This document shows positions 34,313 to 43,302 of a stretch of DNA of 64,000 nucleotides, piece after piece. The stretch is from Methylobacterium amylolyticum (GTDB lineage: Bacteria; Pseudomonadota; Alphaproteobacteria; Rhizobiales; Beijerinckiaceae). A program made the translations under genes and the position numbers. Positions within the stretch are counted from its first letter, which is position 1; each line of letters begins with the position of its first letter. The stretch is taken from contig NZ_JAUYZI010000003.1 of assembly GCF_030700245.1 (NCBI RefSeq), positions 168,265 to 232,264 of the forward strand, written 5' to 3'. A model generated the notes under the pieces. The model saw only the letters and a list, made by a program, of their open reading frames with translations. It was not told where the DNA came from and ran no database searches.

Positions 34313-34843
34313 GTGAGCATCCTCGTCCGCCCGGCGACCGGGGCCGACATCCCGGGCATCGCCGCCATCTACGCCGACGTCGTCGAGACCGGCACGGCCA
34401 CGTTCGAGACCGTGGCGCCGACGCCCGACGAGATGGGCCGGCGCTTCGCGGCCCTGACCGGCGGCGGATTCCCCTACCGCGTCGCGGAGCGGGACGGCGC
34501 GGTCGTCGGCTACGCCTATGCCGGCCCCTACAAGGAGCGCGCGGCCTACCGCTCGACCGTCGAGGATTCGATCTACGTGGCGCGGGACGCGCGGGGCGGC
34601 GGCATCGGGCGGGCGCTGCTGGCCGCGCTGATCGCGGACTGCGAGCGGATCGATTGCCGGCTGATGGTCGCGGTCATCGCCGACAGCGGCTCGCCGGCCT
34701 CCGTCGCCCTGCACGCCCGCCACGGCTTCGTCCCCGTCGGCACGCTGGCGGGGGTCGGCCACAAGCACGGGCGCTGGCTCGACACGGTCCTGATGCAGCG
34801 CCCCCTCGGGGCCGGCCGGGACGCCCCGCCGACGCGGGTCTGA
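34313..34843 (+). CDS. GNAT N-acetyltransferase (phosphinothricin acetyltransferase-like)
   Basis: A 176-residue GNAT fold. VRPATGADIPGIAAIYADVV opens the protein, VVGYAYAGPYKERAAYRSTVE is the central sheet, the acetyl-CoA loop is ARGGGIGRAL (about 96-106) and ALHARHGFVPVGTL is the end motif. The YAGPYKERAAYR and SIYV segments are characteristic of the PAT/MddA subgroup, which acetylate glutamate-analogue herbicides or methionine sulfone. It starts with GTG at 34313, 32 bases after the terminator. The physiological substrate is not shown. Confidence 0.85.
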   Translation: MSILVRPATGADIPGIAAIYADVVETGTATFETVAPTPDEMGRRFAALTGGGFPYRVAERDGAVVGYAYAGPYKERAAYRSTVEDSIYVARDARGGGIGRALLAALIADCERIDCRLMVAVIADSGSPASVALHARHGFVPVGTLAGVGHKHGRWLDTVLMQRPLGAGRDAPPTRV

Positions 34844-35087
34844 GCGCCGATCCCGGACGCCGGCGGGCCGGTACGGGGACGGCGGTTCGTCCGGCCAGAT
34901 GGCCGCGGGTGCCGCCGCCGTCATGATGCGGTCAATTTCGCGCGGGAGACGGCGGGCAGGACGCGCGATCCGACGGGACATCCCGGCGCGACGGTGCGCG
35001 CTCACGCGGGGAGGGCGGCTCCCGCCGCCGGTGCGGCCTCGCGCTGGCCGCGGAGCAGGATTGTCCGCGACGCATGGGAGTTCAGGC

Positions 35088-35693
35088 ATGAAGTTTCGCA
35101 CGATCGGCCTCCGCGCCGCGCCGCTGGCGCTGCTGGCGGTCGCCGCGCTGGCGGGCCAAGCGGGCGCGGCCACGCCGACCGACCCGAGCGGCACCTACCT
35201 CACGGAGGACGGCCGCGCCCGGATCCGCCTCGAGAAGTGCGGTGCGGCGGCGGACCGCCTCTGCGGCTACGTGGTGTGGCTCAAGGTTCCGCTGAACGAC
35301 AAGGGCGAGCCGCGGGTCGACTTCCGCAATCCCGATCCGAAGAAGCAGGCCCGGCCCTCGCTCGGCCACCAGCTCATCATGGGCCTGAAGCCCAACGCCG
35401 ACGCCCAGTACGAGGGCAAGATCTACAACTCGGAGGACGGCAAGTCCTACGACGTGAAGGTCTGGACCGAGACCGCGGGCGAGCTGACGGTGAAGGGCTG
35501 CCTGATCGCCTTCCTGTGCAAGTCGCAGACCTGGACGAAGGTCGTCGACGTGCTGCCCGGCCAGCTCAGCGGCCCGACCAACAGCCCCGGCGGGCCCCGC
35601 ACCGACCCGGAGTACATGGGACCGAAGGCGGCCGCACCGAAGCCCTCCGCCAAGGCGGCGCCGAAGGCCGGCGAGACGGCCCCGGCCCAGTGA
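35088..35693 (+). CDS. DUF2147 family secreted protein
   Basis: A 201-residue precursor with a signal peptide (about 1-27, ending GQAGAA). The mature domain has the DUF2147 pattern: DPSGTYLTEDGRARIRLEKCG, LCGYVVWLKVPLNDKGEP, GKIYNSEDGKSYDVKVW and LTVKGCLIAFLCKSQTW. Three or four Cys may form disulfides in the periplasm. A Pro/Ala/Lys-rich tail of about 30 residues ends the protein. The family is found in periplasm and outer membrane, with unknown function. The ATG at 35088 has GGGAG upstream; in-frame starts further upstream give no signal peptide. Confidence 0.85.
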   Translation: MKFRTIGLRAAPLALLAVAALAGQAGAATPTDPSGTYLTEDGRARIRLEKCGAAADRLCGYVVWLKVPLNDKGEPRVDFRNPDPKKQARPSLGHQLIMGLKPNADAQYEGKIYNSEDGKSYDVKVWTETAGELTVKGCLIAFLCKSQTWTKVVDVLPGQLSGPTNSPGGPRTDPEYMGPKAAAPKPSAKAAPKAGETAPAQ

Positions 35694-35774
35694 CGGCCCG
35701 GGGCGCGCCGCCGTCCCCGTGACGGCCGCTCCCCGGCGACCGAGGGCCGCCGGCTCCCGGCCGACCCCGCGCGA

Positions 35775-36362
35775 TCAGGCCCAGCGCCAGCCGCCGGGCT
35801 CCATCACCAGCACCTCGCCCTGGCGGATGCCGAGCCGCGGCGCCGCGTAGACGTCGAGGTGGCCGAGCGCCACCAGCACCGCCCGGGCGACGCCGCCGTG
35901 GGCGACGATCACCGTCGTCCGGTCGAGGTCGGCCAGCATCGGCGCGACCCGGTCGGTGAGTTCCGCGTAGCTCTCCGCGCCGAGGCCCGGCGGCCGGTGC
36001 TGCCAGCGGCTCCGGTCGCGCGCGGCGGCGCCCGCCGGGTCGCGCCGCCGGATCTCGGCCCAGGTCGAACCCTCCCAGGCGCCGAAGCCGATCTCGCGCA
36101 GCCGCGGATCGGTGCGATAGGTCTCCGGCGGCAGGCCCAGCGTCGCCCGCAGGATCTCCATGGTGCGGCGGGTCCGCAGGAGCGGGCTCGCCACGAAGTC
36201 GGCCGCCGCCAGCGCGTCGCCCGCGACCGCGCCGAGGCGCGCGGCGACCGCCTCCGCCTGGGCCTCGCCGATTGCGTTGAGGTCGGTGTCGCGGGAGCCC
36301 TGAAGGCGTCCCTCCGCGTTCCAGCCGGTTTGGCCGTGGCGGATGAAGTAGATGGTCTGCAA
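35775..36362 (-). CDS. Histidine phosphatase family protein (phosphoglycerate mutase-like)
   Basis: A 195-residue soluble enzyme. FIRHGQTGWNAEGRLQG carries the catalytic RHG (His9), VASPLLRTRRTMEIL the second Arg, EIGFGAWEGSTWAEI the catalytic acid region (about 92) and TTVIVAHGGVARAVL the second His (about 155). All family residues are present, so it should be an active phosphatase or mutase; the substrate is unknown. It is transcribed leftward, divergent from PPK2, with 93 bases between them. Confidence 0.9.
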   Translation of the reverse strand: MQTIYFIRHGQTGWNAEGRLQGSRDTDLNAIGEAQAEAVAARLGAVAGDALAAADFVASPLLRTRRTMEILRATLGLPPETYRTDPRLREIGFGAWEGSTWAEIRRRDPAGAAARDRSRWQHRPPGLGAESYAELTDRVAPMLADLDRTTVIVAHGGVARAVLVALGHLDVYAAPRLGIRQGEVLVMEPGGWRWA

Positions 36363-36455
36363 ACCCCTCGCGCCCCATCACGACGGCGATGCGGGGAACG
36401 GGCGCGCGGCGTGGCCGTTCCGTTCCCGCGCAGCACCGTCCCCAGGCCCCGCCCG

Positions 36456-37448
36456 ATGTCCAAGAAGCACGGCAAGCACAAGAGCGGCCAGTCCGGCGAC
36501 GGGGCGGGTGTGACAGAGCCGAGCGGACTTTCCCACGGTCAAGTTCGTCCGCCCTCGACCTCCCTGTGGGTTCATGCCGCGGACGAGATCGCCGGCGTGG
36601 CGCCGGGATCGGTCGAGGCGCACGGAAGCGGCGCCGTCGCCGCGGCGCCCGGGATCGCCGTGGTCGCGCCCGGCACGCCCTTCGACCTCGCGGGCGTCGA
36701 CACGGCGGCCGACGGCGGCCTCGACAAGGACTGGACGAAGGAGGCGCTGCGCGAGGAGCGGGCCCGGATCGACGCCCTTCAGGAGCGGCTCTACGCCGAG
36801 CGGCGGCGCAGCCTGCTGCTCGTCTTCCAGGCGATCGACACCGGCGGCAAGGACGGCACCATCCGCGCCGTGCTCAAGGGCGTGAACCCCCAGGGCTGCA
36901 CGGTGGCCTCGTTCAAGGTGCCCTCGGCGGAGGAACTCGATCACGACTTCCTGTGGCGCTACCACGCCCGGACGCCGGGCCGCGGCATGATCGGCGTGTT
37001 CAACCGCAGCCACTACGAGGACGTGCTGGTGGTGCGGGTGAAGGGGCTGGTGCCGGACGCGGTCTGGCGGGCGCGCTACGGCCTGATCAACGATTTCGAG
37101 CGGCTGCTCGCCGAATCCGGCACGACGATCCTCAAGTTCTTCCTGCACATCTCGAAGGACGAGCAGCGCCGCCGCCTGGAGGCGCGGATCGCGAACCCGG
37201 AGAAGCACTGGAAGTTCGATCCCGCCGACCTCGTCGAGCGCAAATCCTGGGACTCGTACCAGGAAGCCTTCGCCGACGCGCTCACCCGCTGCTCGACCCC
37301 GCACGCGCCCTGGCTGGTGGTGCCGGCCGACAAGAAGTGGTTCCGCAACTACGTGATCGCCAAGACGGTGGCCGACACGCTGGCGGCGATGGACCCGCAC
37401 TTCCCGGACGCCGCCAAGGACATCGCGGATCTGGTCGTGCCCGACTGA
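36456..37448 (+). CDS. ppk2: Polyphosphate kinase 2 family protein (polyP:nucleotide phosphotransferase)
   Basis: A 330-residue PPK2 enzyme that transfers phosphate between polyphosphate and AMP/ADP or GDP. The Walker A region is QAIDTGGKDGTIRAVLKGVN (about 127), the lid motif IGVFNRSHYEDVLVVRVKG (about 183), and LKFFLHISKDEQRRRLEARI and FDPADLVERKSWDSY complete the core. The core fits PPK2-type polyphosphate:nucleotide phosphotransferases. The first 80 residues are unusual, with a Lys/His/Ser-rich start and a Gly/Ala/Val-rich stretch before the usual D.DWTKEAL. The ATPase gene follows seven bases after the stop. Confidence 0.88.
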   Translation: MSKKHGKHKSGQSGDGAGVTEPSGLSHGQVRPPSTSLWVHAADEIAGVAPGSVEAHGSGAVAAAPGIAVVAPGTPFDLAGVDTAADGGLDKDWTKEALREERARIDALQERLYAERRRSLLLVFQAIDTGGKDGTIRAVLKGVNPQGCTVASFKVPSAEELDHDFLWRYHARTPGRGMIGVFNRSHYEDVLVVRVKGLVPDAVWRARYGLINDFERLLAESGTTILKFFLHISKDEQRRRLEARIANPEKHWKFDPADLVERKSWDSYQEAFADALTRCSTPHAPWLVVPADKKWFRNYVIAKTVADTLAAMDPHFPDAAKDIADLVVPD

Positions 37449-37455
37449 GTGCGCG

Positions 37456-38607
37456 ATGCCGGCGCTGCGGGAGGTCACGGTCTCGGGCTACCGCTCGCTG
37501 CGGCGGATCACCCTGCCGGTCGAGGGCCTGTCCGTGTTCGTCGGCGGCAACGGCGTCGGCAAGACCAACCTCTACCGCGCCCTCGAACTGCTCCAGGCCG
37601 CCGCGGCGGGCACGCTCACGCGCGCGCTCGCGGCCGAGGGCGGCATGGATTCCGCCCTGTGGGCCGGGCGCCGCCGCCAGGGCGAGCCCGCCCGGATCCG
37701 TCTCTCGGCGACGCTCGCCGACGACGTGACGGGGCAGGACTTCACCTACGCGGTCGAGATCGGTCTCGTGCCGCAGGCGGGCGAGGAGGTCTACGGCGCG
37801 GCCTTCCCGCGGGAGCCCCAGGTCAAGACCGAGCAGCTCGCGGTGCGGGCCGGCGCGCGGCCCGTCGTGATGCTGAACCGGGACGGGCCGACCGGCTTCG
37901 TGCGCGACGAGGCCGGCCGCAAGCGCCCCCTCGGCACGGACATCCTCGCCACCGAGACGGCGCTCGGCACCCTCCAGGATGCGGTGCGCTACCCCGAGAT
38001 CGAACGGGTCCGGCGGGCCATGCTGGCGTGGCGCTTCCACCACGCGGTGCGCACCGATGCCGGCTCGCCCCTGCGCCGCCCCTGCCTCGCGGTGACGACG
38101 CCGACGCTGGCCTCCGACGGCGCGGACCTCGCGGCCGTGCTGGCCACCCTGGTCCACATTCGCGGGGACGCCGCCGAAATGGATGCGGCGGTGGCCGAAG
38201 CCTTCCCGGGGGCCCGGCTCGTGGTGCCGCGGCCCGGCCAGGAGGTGGAGTTCGGGCTGATCTTCCCCGACCACCCGCGGCGGGTGTTCTCGGCGGCGGA
38301 ATTGTCGGACGGGACCCTGCGCTACCTCGCCCTGCTCGGCGCCCTCGGCTCCTACCGGCTGCCGCCGTTCCTGGCGCTGAACGAGCCGGAATCGAGCCTG
38401 CACCCGGACCTGATGGAGCCGCTCGCGCGGATGATCGCCCGTGCGGCGGCGCGCACGCAGGTCTGGCTCGTCACCCACTCGGAGCGTCTGGCCGCCGCGG
38501 TCGCCGCGCGGGGCGGCGCGCGGCCGCGGACCGTGGTGAAGCGCGACGGGGGGACGTGGATCGAGGGCCTGCGCTTGGTCGGCACGTTCGACGAGGACGA
38601 GGACTGA
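37456..38607 (+). CDS. AAA family ATPase (RecF/OLD-like, without nuclease domain)
   Basis: A 383-residue ABC-type ATPase of the AAA_21 group. VSGYRSLRRITLPVEGL is the N-terminal arm, GGNGVGKTNLYRALELLQ the Walker A (about 33), AAELSDGTLRYLALLGAL the signature (about 280), FLALNEPESSLHP the Walker B (Asn-Glu instead of Asp-Glu) and VTHSERL the switch His. No C-terminal TOPRIM domain is present, so it is not a full OLD nuclease. Such lone proteins are common in Proteobacteria and poorly studied. It may be cotranscribed with PPK2. Confidence 0.82.
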   Translation: MPALREVTVSGYRSLRRITLPVEGLSVFVGGNGVGKTNLYRALELLQAAAAGTLTRALAAEGGMDSALWAGRRRQGEPARIRLSATLADDVTGQDFTYAVEIGLVPQAGEEVYGAAFPREPQVKTEQLAVRAGARPVVMLNRDGPTGFVRDEAGRKRPLGTDILATETALGTLQDAVRYPEIERVRRAMLAWRFHHAVRTDAGSPLRRPCLAVTTPTLASDGADLAAVLATLVHIRGDAAEMDAAVAEAFPGARLVVPRPGQEVEFGLIFPDHPRRVFSAAELSDGTLRYLALLGALGSYRLPPFLALNEPESSLHPDLMEPLARMIARAAARTQVWLVTHSERLAAAVAARGGARPRTVVKRDGGTWIEGLRLVGTFDEDED

Positions 38608-38624
38608 GCCGCCGAGCCCGGCGC

Positions 38625-39449
38625 TCAGTCCTTGTCGAGGGTCAGGTCCGGTGCCTCGGGGTTCTTCATGCCGACCACGTGGTAGCCGGCATCCACGTGC
38701 AGGATCTCGCCCGTCATGCCCGCGGCCATGTCGGAGACGAGGTAGGCGGCGGTCTCGCCGACCTCGCCGATCGTCACCGTGCGGCGGAGCGGGGCGTTGT
38801 ACTCGTTCCACTTGAGGATGTAGCGGAAGTCGCCGATGCCGGAGGCGGCGAGCGTCTTGATCGGGCCGGCCGAGATCGCGTTGACGCGGATGTTCTTCGG
38901 GCCGAGGTCGGCGGCGAGATAGCGCACCGACGCCTCCAGCGCCGCCTTGGCCACGCCCATCACGTTGTAGTGCGGCATCCATTTCTCGGCGCCGTAATAG
39001 GTCAGCGTCAGCAGCGAGCCGCCGGGGCGCAGGATCTTCTCCGCCCGCTGCGCCACCGCCGTGAACGAGTAGCACGACACCAGCAGCGACTTGGTGAAGT
39101 TGTCCACCGAGGTCTCGATGTAGCGCCCGGTCAGCTCGTCCTTGTCGGAGAAGGCGACGCAGTGGACCACGAAGTCGATGCCCTCGGGGAAGACCCGGGC
39201 GGTCTCGGCGAACACCGCGTCGATCGTGGCCGGGTCGGTCACGTCGCAGTGGCCGACGACGTGGGCGTCGAGTTCCTTGGCCAGCGGCTCGACGCGCTTC
39301 CTCAGGGCGTCGCCCTGGTAGGTGAAGGCCAGCTCCGCCCCGTGGGCGCGGGCGCTGCGGGCGATGCCCCAGGCGATCGAGCGGTTGTTGGCGACCCCGA
39401 GGACCACGCCCCGCTTGCCGGCCAGAATCCCGTGCCCGTGTTCCGCCAT
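38625..39449 (-). CDS. fabI: Enoyl-[acyl-carrier-protein] reductase (NADH), FabI
   Basis: A 274-residue SDR-type enzyme that reduces enoyl-ACP in the last step of the fatty-acid elongation cycle. ILAGKRGVVLGVANNRSIAWG is the FabI-type NAD-binding start. The catalytic Tyr-x6-Lys is in YNVMGVAKAALEASVRYL (about 157), and ISAGPIKTLAASGI is the substrate-loop motif. All residues of an active FabI are present. It is transcribed leftward behind the CbpA-like gene, 89 bases downstream. Confidence 0.93.
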   Translation of the reverse strand: MAEHGHGILAGKRGVVLGVANNRSIAWGIARSARAHGAELAFTYQGDALRKRVEPLAKELDAHVVGHCDVTDPATIDAVFAETARVFPEGIDFVVHCVAFSDKDELTGRYIETSVDNFTKSLLVSCYSFTAVAQRAEKILRPGGSLLTLTYYGAEKWMPHYNVMGVAKAALEASVRYLAADLGPKNIRVNAISAGPIKTLAASGIGDFRYILKWNEYNAPLRRTVTIGEVGETAAYLVSDMAAGMTGEILHVDAGYHVVGMKNPEAPDLTLDKD

Positions 39450-39538
39450 GACCCGTCCCGGAAGCCCTCGGCGCCTCGCGGCGCCGGGGTTCCTTAGCGG
39501 AGGCGCGGCGGGGACGGAAGTCCGGTCCCCCGCGGCGG

Positions 39539-40456
39539 CTACTCGGCCTTCGCCGCCCGGCGGGCGCGGGCGAACTCGGTCAGCGCCGGCTCGTCGCCCG
39601 CGGGCAGGGTGATCGCCGTGGTGGCGAACAGGTCGCCGCGGGTGCCGTCCTTCTTCGGCAGGCCCTTGCCGCGCAGGCGGAAGGTGCGGCCGGAGCTGGT
39701 CATGGCCGGGATCTTCATCTCGACGGCGCCGGTCAGGGTCGGCACGCGGATCGTGCCGCCGAGCACCGCGTCCTCCAGCGGCACCTCGACGCTCGCGCGC
39801 AGGTCCGGCCCCTCCGCGGTGAAGCGGGGATGGGGCAGGACCCGGATGGTCAGCAGCGCGTCGCCGGGCTCGGCCCGGAAACCGCCGGGCTGGCCCAAGC
39901 CGCGCAGGCGGATGGTCTGGCCGTCGACCACGCCCTTGGGGATCATCACGTCCACGTCGCGGCCGCCGGGCAGCGACAGGCGCAGCTTCTCCTCGCTGCC
40001 GACCTGCTCCAGGGTCACGCTGAGTTCGGCCGCCACGTCCTCGCCCTTGGCCGGCTGGCGCCCACCGCCGGGCCCCGCGCCGCCCGCGCGGAACGCCTCG
40101 CCGAAGATGTGCGAGAAGATGTCCTCGCCCATTCCGCCCGCGCCGCCGCGGCCGCGGGCCATGCCCTCGTAGTCGAAGCCGCCGCGCCCGCCGCCGAACC
40201 CGCCGGTGAAGCCCTCGAAGCCCGTGGCGCGCGGCTTGCCCTCCGCGTCGATCTCGCCGCGGTCGAACTGCTTGCGCTTCTCGGCGTCGCCCAGGATCTC
40301 GTAGGCCGTGTTCGCCTCGGCGAACCGGTCCTTGGCCTTGGCGTCGTTCTTGTTGCGGTCGGGGTGGAACTCCTTGGCGAGCTTGCGGAAGGCCTTCTTG
40401 ATCTCGGCCTCGCTCGCCCCCTTGGCCACGCCCAGCACGTCGTAAGGGTTGCGCAT
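39539..40456 (-). CDS. DnaJ-domain co-chaperone, class B (CbpA-like)
   Basis: The 305-residue protein has a J domain (1-70) with [22 protein letters not shown] and the HPD motif in [10 protein letters not shown] Gly/Phe-rich segment (about 75-125) follows, then two CbpA-type C-terminal substrate-binding domains (about 140-290, for example [20 protein letters not shown] and [18 protein letters not shown]). The zinc-finger CxxCxGxG repeats of DnaJ are absent, so it is a class B co-chaperone for DnaK. It precedes fabI in the same direction; cotranscription is possible. Confidence 0.88.
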   Translation of the reverse strand: MRNPYDVLGVAKGASEAEIKKAFRKLAKEFHPDRNKNDAKAKDRFAEANTAYEILGDAEKRKQFDRGEIDAEGKPRATGFEGFTGGFGGGRGGFDYEGMARGRGGAGGMGEDIFSHIFGEAFRAGGAGPGGGRQPAKGEDVAAELSVTLEQVGSEEKLRLSLPGGRDVDVMIPKGVVDGQTIRLRGLGQPGGFRAEPGDALLTIRVLPHPRFTAEGPDLRASVEVPLEDAVLGGTIRVPTLTGAVEMKIPAMTSSGRTFRLRGKGLPKKDGTRGDLFATTAITLPAGDEPALTEFARARRAAKAE

Positions 40457-40657
40457 CGATCGATTGAGCTTTCTGGCGGCGCGACCGCTCGGTGTGCGCC
40501 CCGCACGCATGTGGGGGGCGTGTTGCATCTCTGCAACGGTCGTCGCCGCAAAAGTCGGCGCAACCGCCGCGCACGTCAAGCGCCGGCCTCGCCGCGGACG
40601 GGCGGGCGGCCTACACTCGCGCGGCGGACCCGAGACCGCGGACAGACCGGACCTGCG

Positions 40658-41041
40658 ATGACCTACCGTTGCGATCACGTCCACCTGCGCAGCCGCGACG
40701 CTGTGGCCGCCGCCGGCTTCTACGTGGCGATGTTCGAGGCCCGGGAGGTCGCGCGGGTCGGCGCGGACCCGGTGCAGCGCGTGGTGCTCGACCTCGGCGG
40801 CCTGACCGTGTTCATCGAGCAGGCGCCGCCGGAGACCAACCCGGCGGCGACGACGCCCTGCCTCGGCATCGAGCATATCGGCCTGCGGGTCGAGGACATC
40901 GAGGCCGCGCTCGGCGACCTCACCGGCCGCGGCGTGGTCGTGCGCACGCCGATCACCGAGCGGGGCCCGGGCCTGCGCATCGCCTTCGTCGAGGGACCGG
41001 ACGGGGCGCTGATCGAGCTGCTGGAGCGCAAGGCGGCCTGA
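40658..41041 (+). CDS. VOC family protein (glyoxalase/bleomycin-resistance fold)
   Basis: A 127-residue, two-module betaalphabetabetabeta protein. [20 protein letters not shown] is the first module with a His metal ligand, [10 protein letters not shown] gives a Glu, [21 protein letters not shown] the second His and [14 protein letters not shown] the last Glu. So the metal site of lactoylglutathione-lyase-like proteins looks complete. It is transcribed rightward, about 200 bases from the CbpA-like gene. The substrate is unknown. Confidence 0.85.
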   Translation: MTYRCDHVHLRSRDAVAAAGFYVAMFEAREVARVGADPVQRVVLDLGGLTVFIEQAPPETNPAATTPCLGIEHIGLRVEDIEAALGDLTGRGVVVRTPITERGPGLRIAFVEGPDGALIELLERKAA

Positions 41042-41049
41042 CGCGATCG

Positions 41050-41081
41050 TGCGCCGGCCCCCAGGTGCGCCGGCCCCCAGG
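41050..41081 (+). repeat. 16-bp tandem duplication
   Basis: Two perfect copies of TGCGCCGGCCCCCAGG lie just after the VOC gene and directly before the ATPase remnant. A third, partial copy begins at 41082. Confidence 0.9.
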
Positions 41082-41269
41082 TGCGGCGGCCGGCGCGGGC
41101 CGCCATCGCGGTGATCCTGTCGACGCACGTCCCCGGCCACGCCCTGCTCTGCGCCCACCGGGTCGCGGCGCTCACGCCCGCGCTGCTGCGCACGCTCTAC
41201 GGGATCGACGCGGTGGTCGCGCCCCTGCCGGGGACCGGGACGACGGTCTGCGCCCCGGTGCTGGCCTGA
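41081..41269 (+). pseudogene. Remnant of ABC-transporter ATP-binding protein (FecE/siderophore-B12 type)
   Basis: The open frame reads [22 protein letters not shown] followed by [20 protein letters not shown] and ends VCAPVLA. This looks like the C-terminal end of an iron-siderophore/hemin/cobalamin importer ATPase: the LSTHDPNHAL..ADRV segment with the switch His, and the end (L)TPALL..LYGI. The expected linker between them (DGR..A.GP..EV) is missing and everything upstream, including Walker A and B, is gone. No permease or binding-protein gene is nearby. Short tandem repeats flank it. The GTG at 41081 is only the formal start, and translation is doubtful. Confidence 0.6.
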
Positions 41270-41303
41270 CGACGATGGCCTGACGACACTGGCCTGACGA
41301 CGC
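41262..41303 (+). repeat. 14-bp tandem repeat, three copies
   Basis: Three copies of TGGCCTGACGAC followed by GA, AC or GC. The first copy includes the end of the ATPase remnant (GCC TGA), so its stop codon is repeated. Confidence 0.9.
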
Positions 41304-41310
41304 TTGGGCC

Positions 41311-42120
41311 TCAGCCCCGCACCGTGCCGTTCCGGCGCTCCGGCGCTCCGCCCGGGCCCTCGGCGGGGGGCGGTTCGAGCCGGTCCAGCCCGTCCGCGGC
41401 GTAGACGGCGCCGAGCACCATCTCGAAATGGTCGCGCACCCGGCCGTGGCATTCGCAGGCGGCGCCCTCCATCTGGCGCCGGTCCAGCACGGTGATGCGC
41501 CCGCGCCCGACCCGGATCAGCCCCTGCTCCTGAAGGGTCCGCAGGATCCGGGTCAGGTAGGTGCGCTGGACGCCCAGCATCGCCGCCAGCAGCTCGTGGG
41601 TGATCGGCAGGGTCTGGCCGCCGATCCGGTCCTGGAGGGTCAGGAGCCAGCGCAGGCAGCGCTGCTCGATCGGGTGCAGGGCGTTGCAGGCCGACGCCTG
41701 GAGGATCTGCGCCAGCAGGCAGTCCGAGTAGCGGGCGAGCAGGTTGTCGATCGCCGGCGAGCGCCGCTTCGCCTCCTGAAGGCGGCCGGCCTCGATCCGC
41801 AGGGTCAGGCCGCCGATCTGCGCCACCGCGTGGGTCGAGGCGGGAACCCGCCCCTGGCTGACCACCCCGCCGACCGCGCCCTCGTGGCCGATCGTCGCCG
41901 TCTCCGCGCTGCGCCCGTCGCGCGTGGTGATCAGGAGCGTGACGACCGTCTGCTCGACCGGGAATGTGATGTGGGTGACCTCGGACCCGGCCTCGAAGAG
42001 CGTGGCGCCCTTGGCGTAGACCGCCGGCTCCAGATGCGGAGCGAGCAGCGCCTGGTCGGAGGCACGCAGGGCCCTGAGGAGGAGGTTCCCTTCGATCAGG
42101 GAGGCGCTGGCGGACGGCAT
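41311..42120 (-). CDS. Crp/Fnr family transcriptional regulator
   Basis: A 269-residue regulator. The cNMP-binding-like beta-roll occupies about residues 20-140 ([36 protein letters not shown]). A C-terminal HTH_Crp domain has [20 protein letters not shown] and [18 protein letters not shown] (about 175-220). The N-terminal Cys cluster of Fnr is absent, so it is not an oxygen-sensing Fnr of the standard type. A ~45-residue Glu/Pro/Gly-rich tail follows the HTH. Ligand and targets are unknown. It is transcribed alone, leftward. Confidence 0.85.
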   Translation of the reverse strand: MPSASASLIEGNLLLRALRASDQALLAPHLEPAVYAKGATLFEAGSEVTHITFPVEQTVVTLLITTRDGRSAETATIGHEGAVGGVVSQGRVPASTHAVAQIGGLTLRIEAGRLQEAKRRSPAIDNLLARYSDCLLAQILQASACNALHPIEQRCLRWLLTLQDRIGGQTLPITHELLAAMLGVQRTYLTRILRTLQEQGLIRVGRGRITVLDRRQMEGAACECHGRVRDHFEMVLGAVYAADGLDRLEPPPAEGPGGAPERRNGTVRG

Positions 42121-42271
42121 GCTTCGGCGTGCTCGGGGGACTGCGCGCTCCCTACAGAACGCCCGTGCCGCGGTCTGTCCGATTGTAGACGGAACGTGAA
42201 CGAATCTCGCCCGTTCTCACCCTCCGCCTCAATCGGCCCTCGACATCCTGCGGGTGGCGCGGGCCTGGCAC

Positions 42272-43129
42272 CTACTTGTCGGTGCAGAGCCCCTGCGCCG
42301 AGAGGCGCCTGTGGTCGCGCGGATCGCAGTCGGTGGAGAGGAACGACGCCCACTCGGACGGGGTCCCGTAGAAGGCGTTGCGGTCGACGTCGCCCTGCAC
42401 GCCCGGGACGCGGCCGGTGGAGGTAAACTGCCACAGCATCCACTTCCGGTTCGAGAAGCGCTGTTCCGGCTCCGCGGCGGTGGAGCGCAGCCAGTGCGGG
42501 TAGTCCGGCAGCTCGCCCTCCAGCACGTCCTTGTGGAAGGTGATGTCGGTGTAGATGATCGGCCGCTTGCCGGTGTAGCGCTCCATCTCCTCCAGCATCT
42601 CGGTGACCATCGCCAGCGCCTGCGCCTTCGGCAGCTTCTTCGGGCAGGTCAGCGAGTGGCCGTTCCACTCCACGTCGAGCACCGGCGGCAGCGCGGAGGG
42701 GTCGTTGGGGACGTTCTTCTTGAACCACTCCATCTGCTCGCGGGCCGAGCGGCACCAGAACACGAAGTGGTAGGCGCCCCGGGGCACGCCGGCCCGGGCC
42801 GCGCCCTCCCAGTTGGTGCGGAAGCGCTCGTCGATGTGGTCGCCGCCCTCGGTCGCCTTGATGAAGGCGAACTGCGTGCCCGCCGCGCGCACCGACGCCC
42901 AGTCGACGTTGCCCTGCCACTTGGAGATGTCGATCCCCTGGATCGGGTGCTGCTTGGCCTTGGCGACGCCCGGGTGCGGCTTCACATCGCCCTTGGTCGG
43001 GTAGAAGTCGCTGTTGGAGGCGCAGGCGGCGAGGCCGGCGAGCGCCGCGGCCGCGGCGGCGCGACCCAGGAACCGGCCGGCGGCCCGCAGGCGACCGAGA
43101 GACGGACGAAGCTCGAGATCCCGCGACAT
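42272..43129 (-). CDS. GH25 family lysozyme, lipoprotein
   Basis: The 285-residue precursor has a signal peptide and lipobox (LAGLAAC, about residue 36), so it is probably anchored to a membrane in the envelope. The GH25 muramidase domain starts at GIDISKWQGNVDWASVRAAG (about 65). The catalytic acids lie in GIDISKW and VLDVEWNG (about 150), with FAFIKATEGGDHIDERF and GAYHFVFW also conserved. It should cleave the MurNAc-GlcNAc bond of peptidoglycan. Cell-wall remodelling is the likely role; no phage genes are nearby to suggest lysis. A Cys-containing tail (TDCDPRDHRR) ends the protein. Confidence 0.88.
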   Translation of the reverse strand: MSRDLELRPSLGRLRAAGRFLGRAAAAAALAGLAACASNSDFYPTKGDVKPHPGVAKAKQHPIQGIDISKWQGNVDWASVRAAGTQFAFIKATEGGDHIDERFRTNWEGAARAGVPRGAYHFVFWCRSAREQMEWFKKNVPNDPSALPPVLDVEWNGHSLTCPKKLPKAQALAMVTEMLEEMERYTGKRPIIYTDITFHKDVLEGELPDYPHWLRSTAAEPEQRFSNRKWMLWQFTSTGRVPGVQGDVDRNAFYGTPSEWASFLSTDCDPRDHRRLSAQGLCTDK

Positions 43130-43302
43130 CAGTGCTCAGCCCGCCACCGAAAGCGCCACAGACAGGCGTATTCGATGGCCCCTGCGCAGTTAACGGAGCT
43201 TTGCGATCATTGCGGCGGAATTCCGGGAGGCGTTGCAGATCCGCGACATAGGCCCCGCCGGGGCCGGTTGGCGGGGGATCGCTCCCGGCCTAAGTCCCGG
43301 TG

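Noticed and set aside
42272..43129. GH25 lysozyme as part of a prophage
   Set aside because: It has a lipoprotein signal and no holin, spanin, portal, capsid or tail genes nearby, so a host envelope role is more likely.
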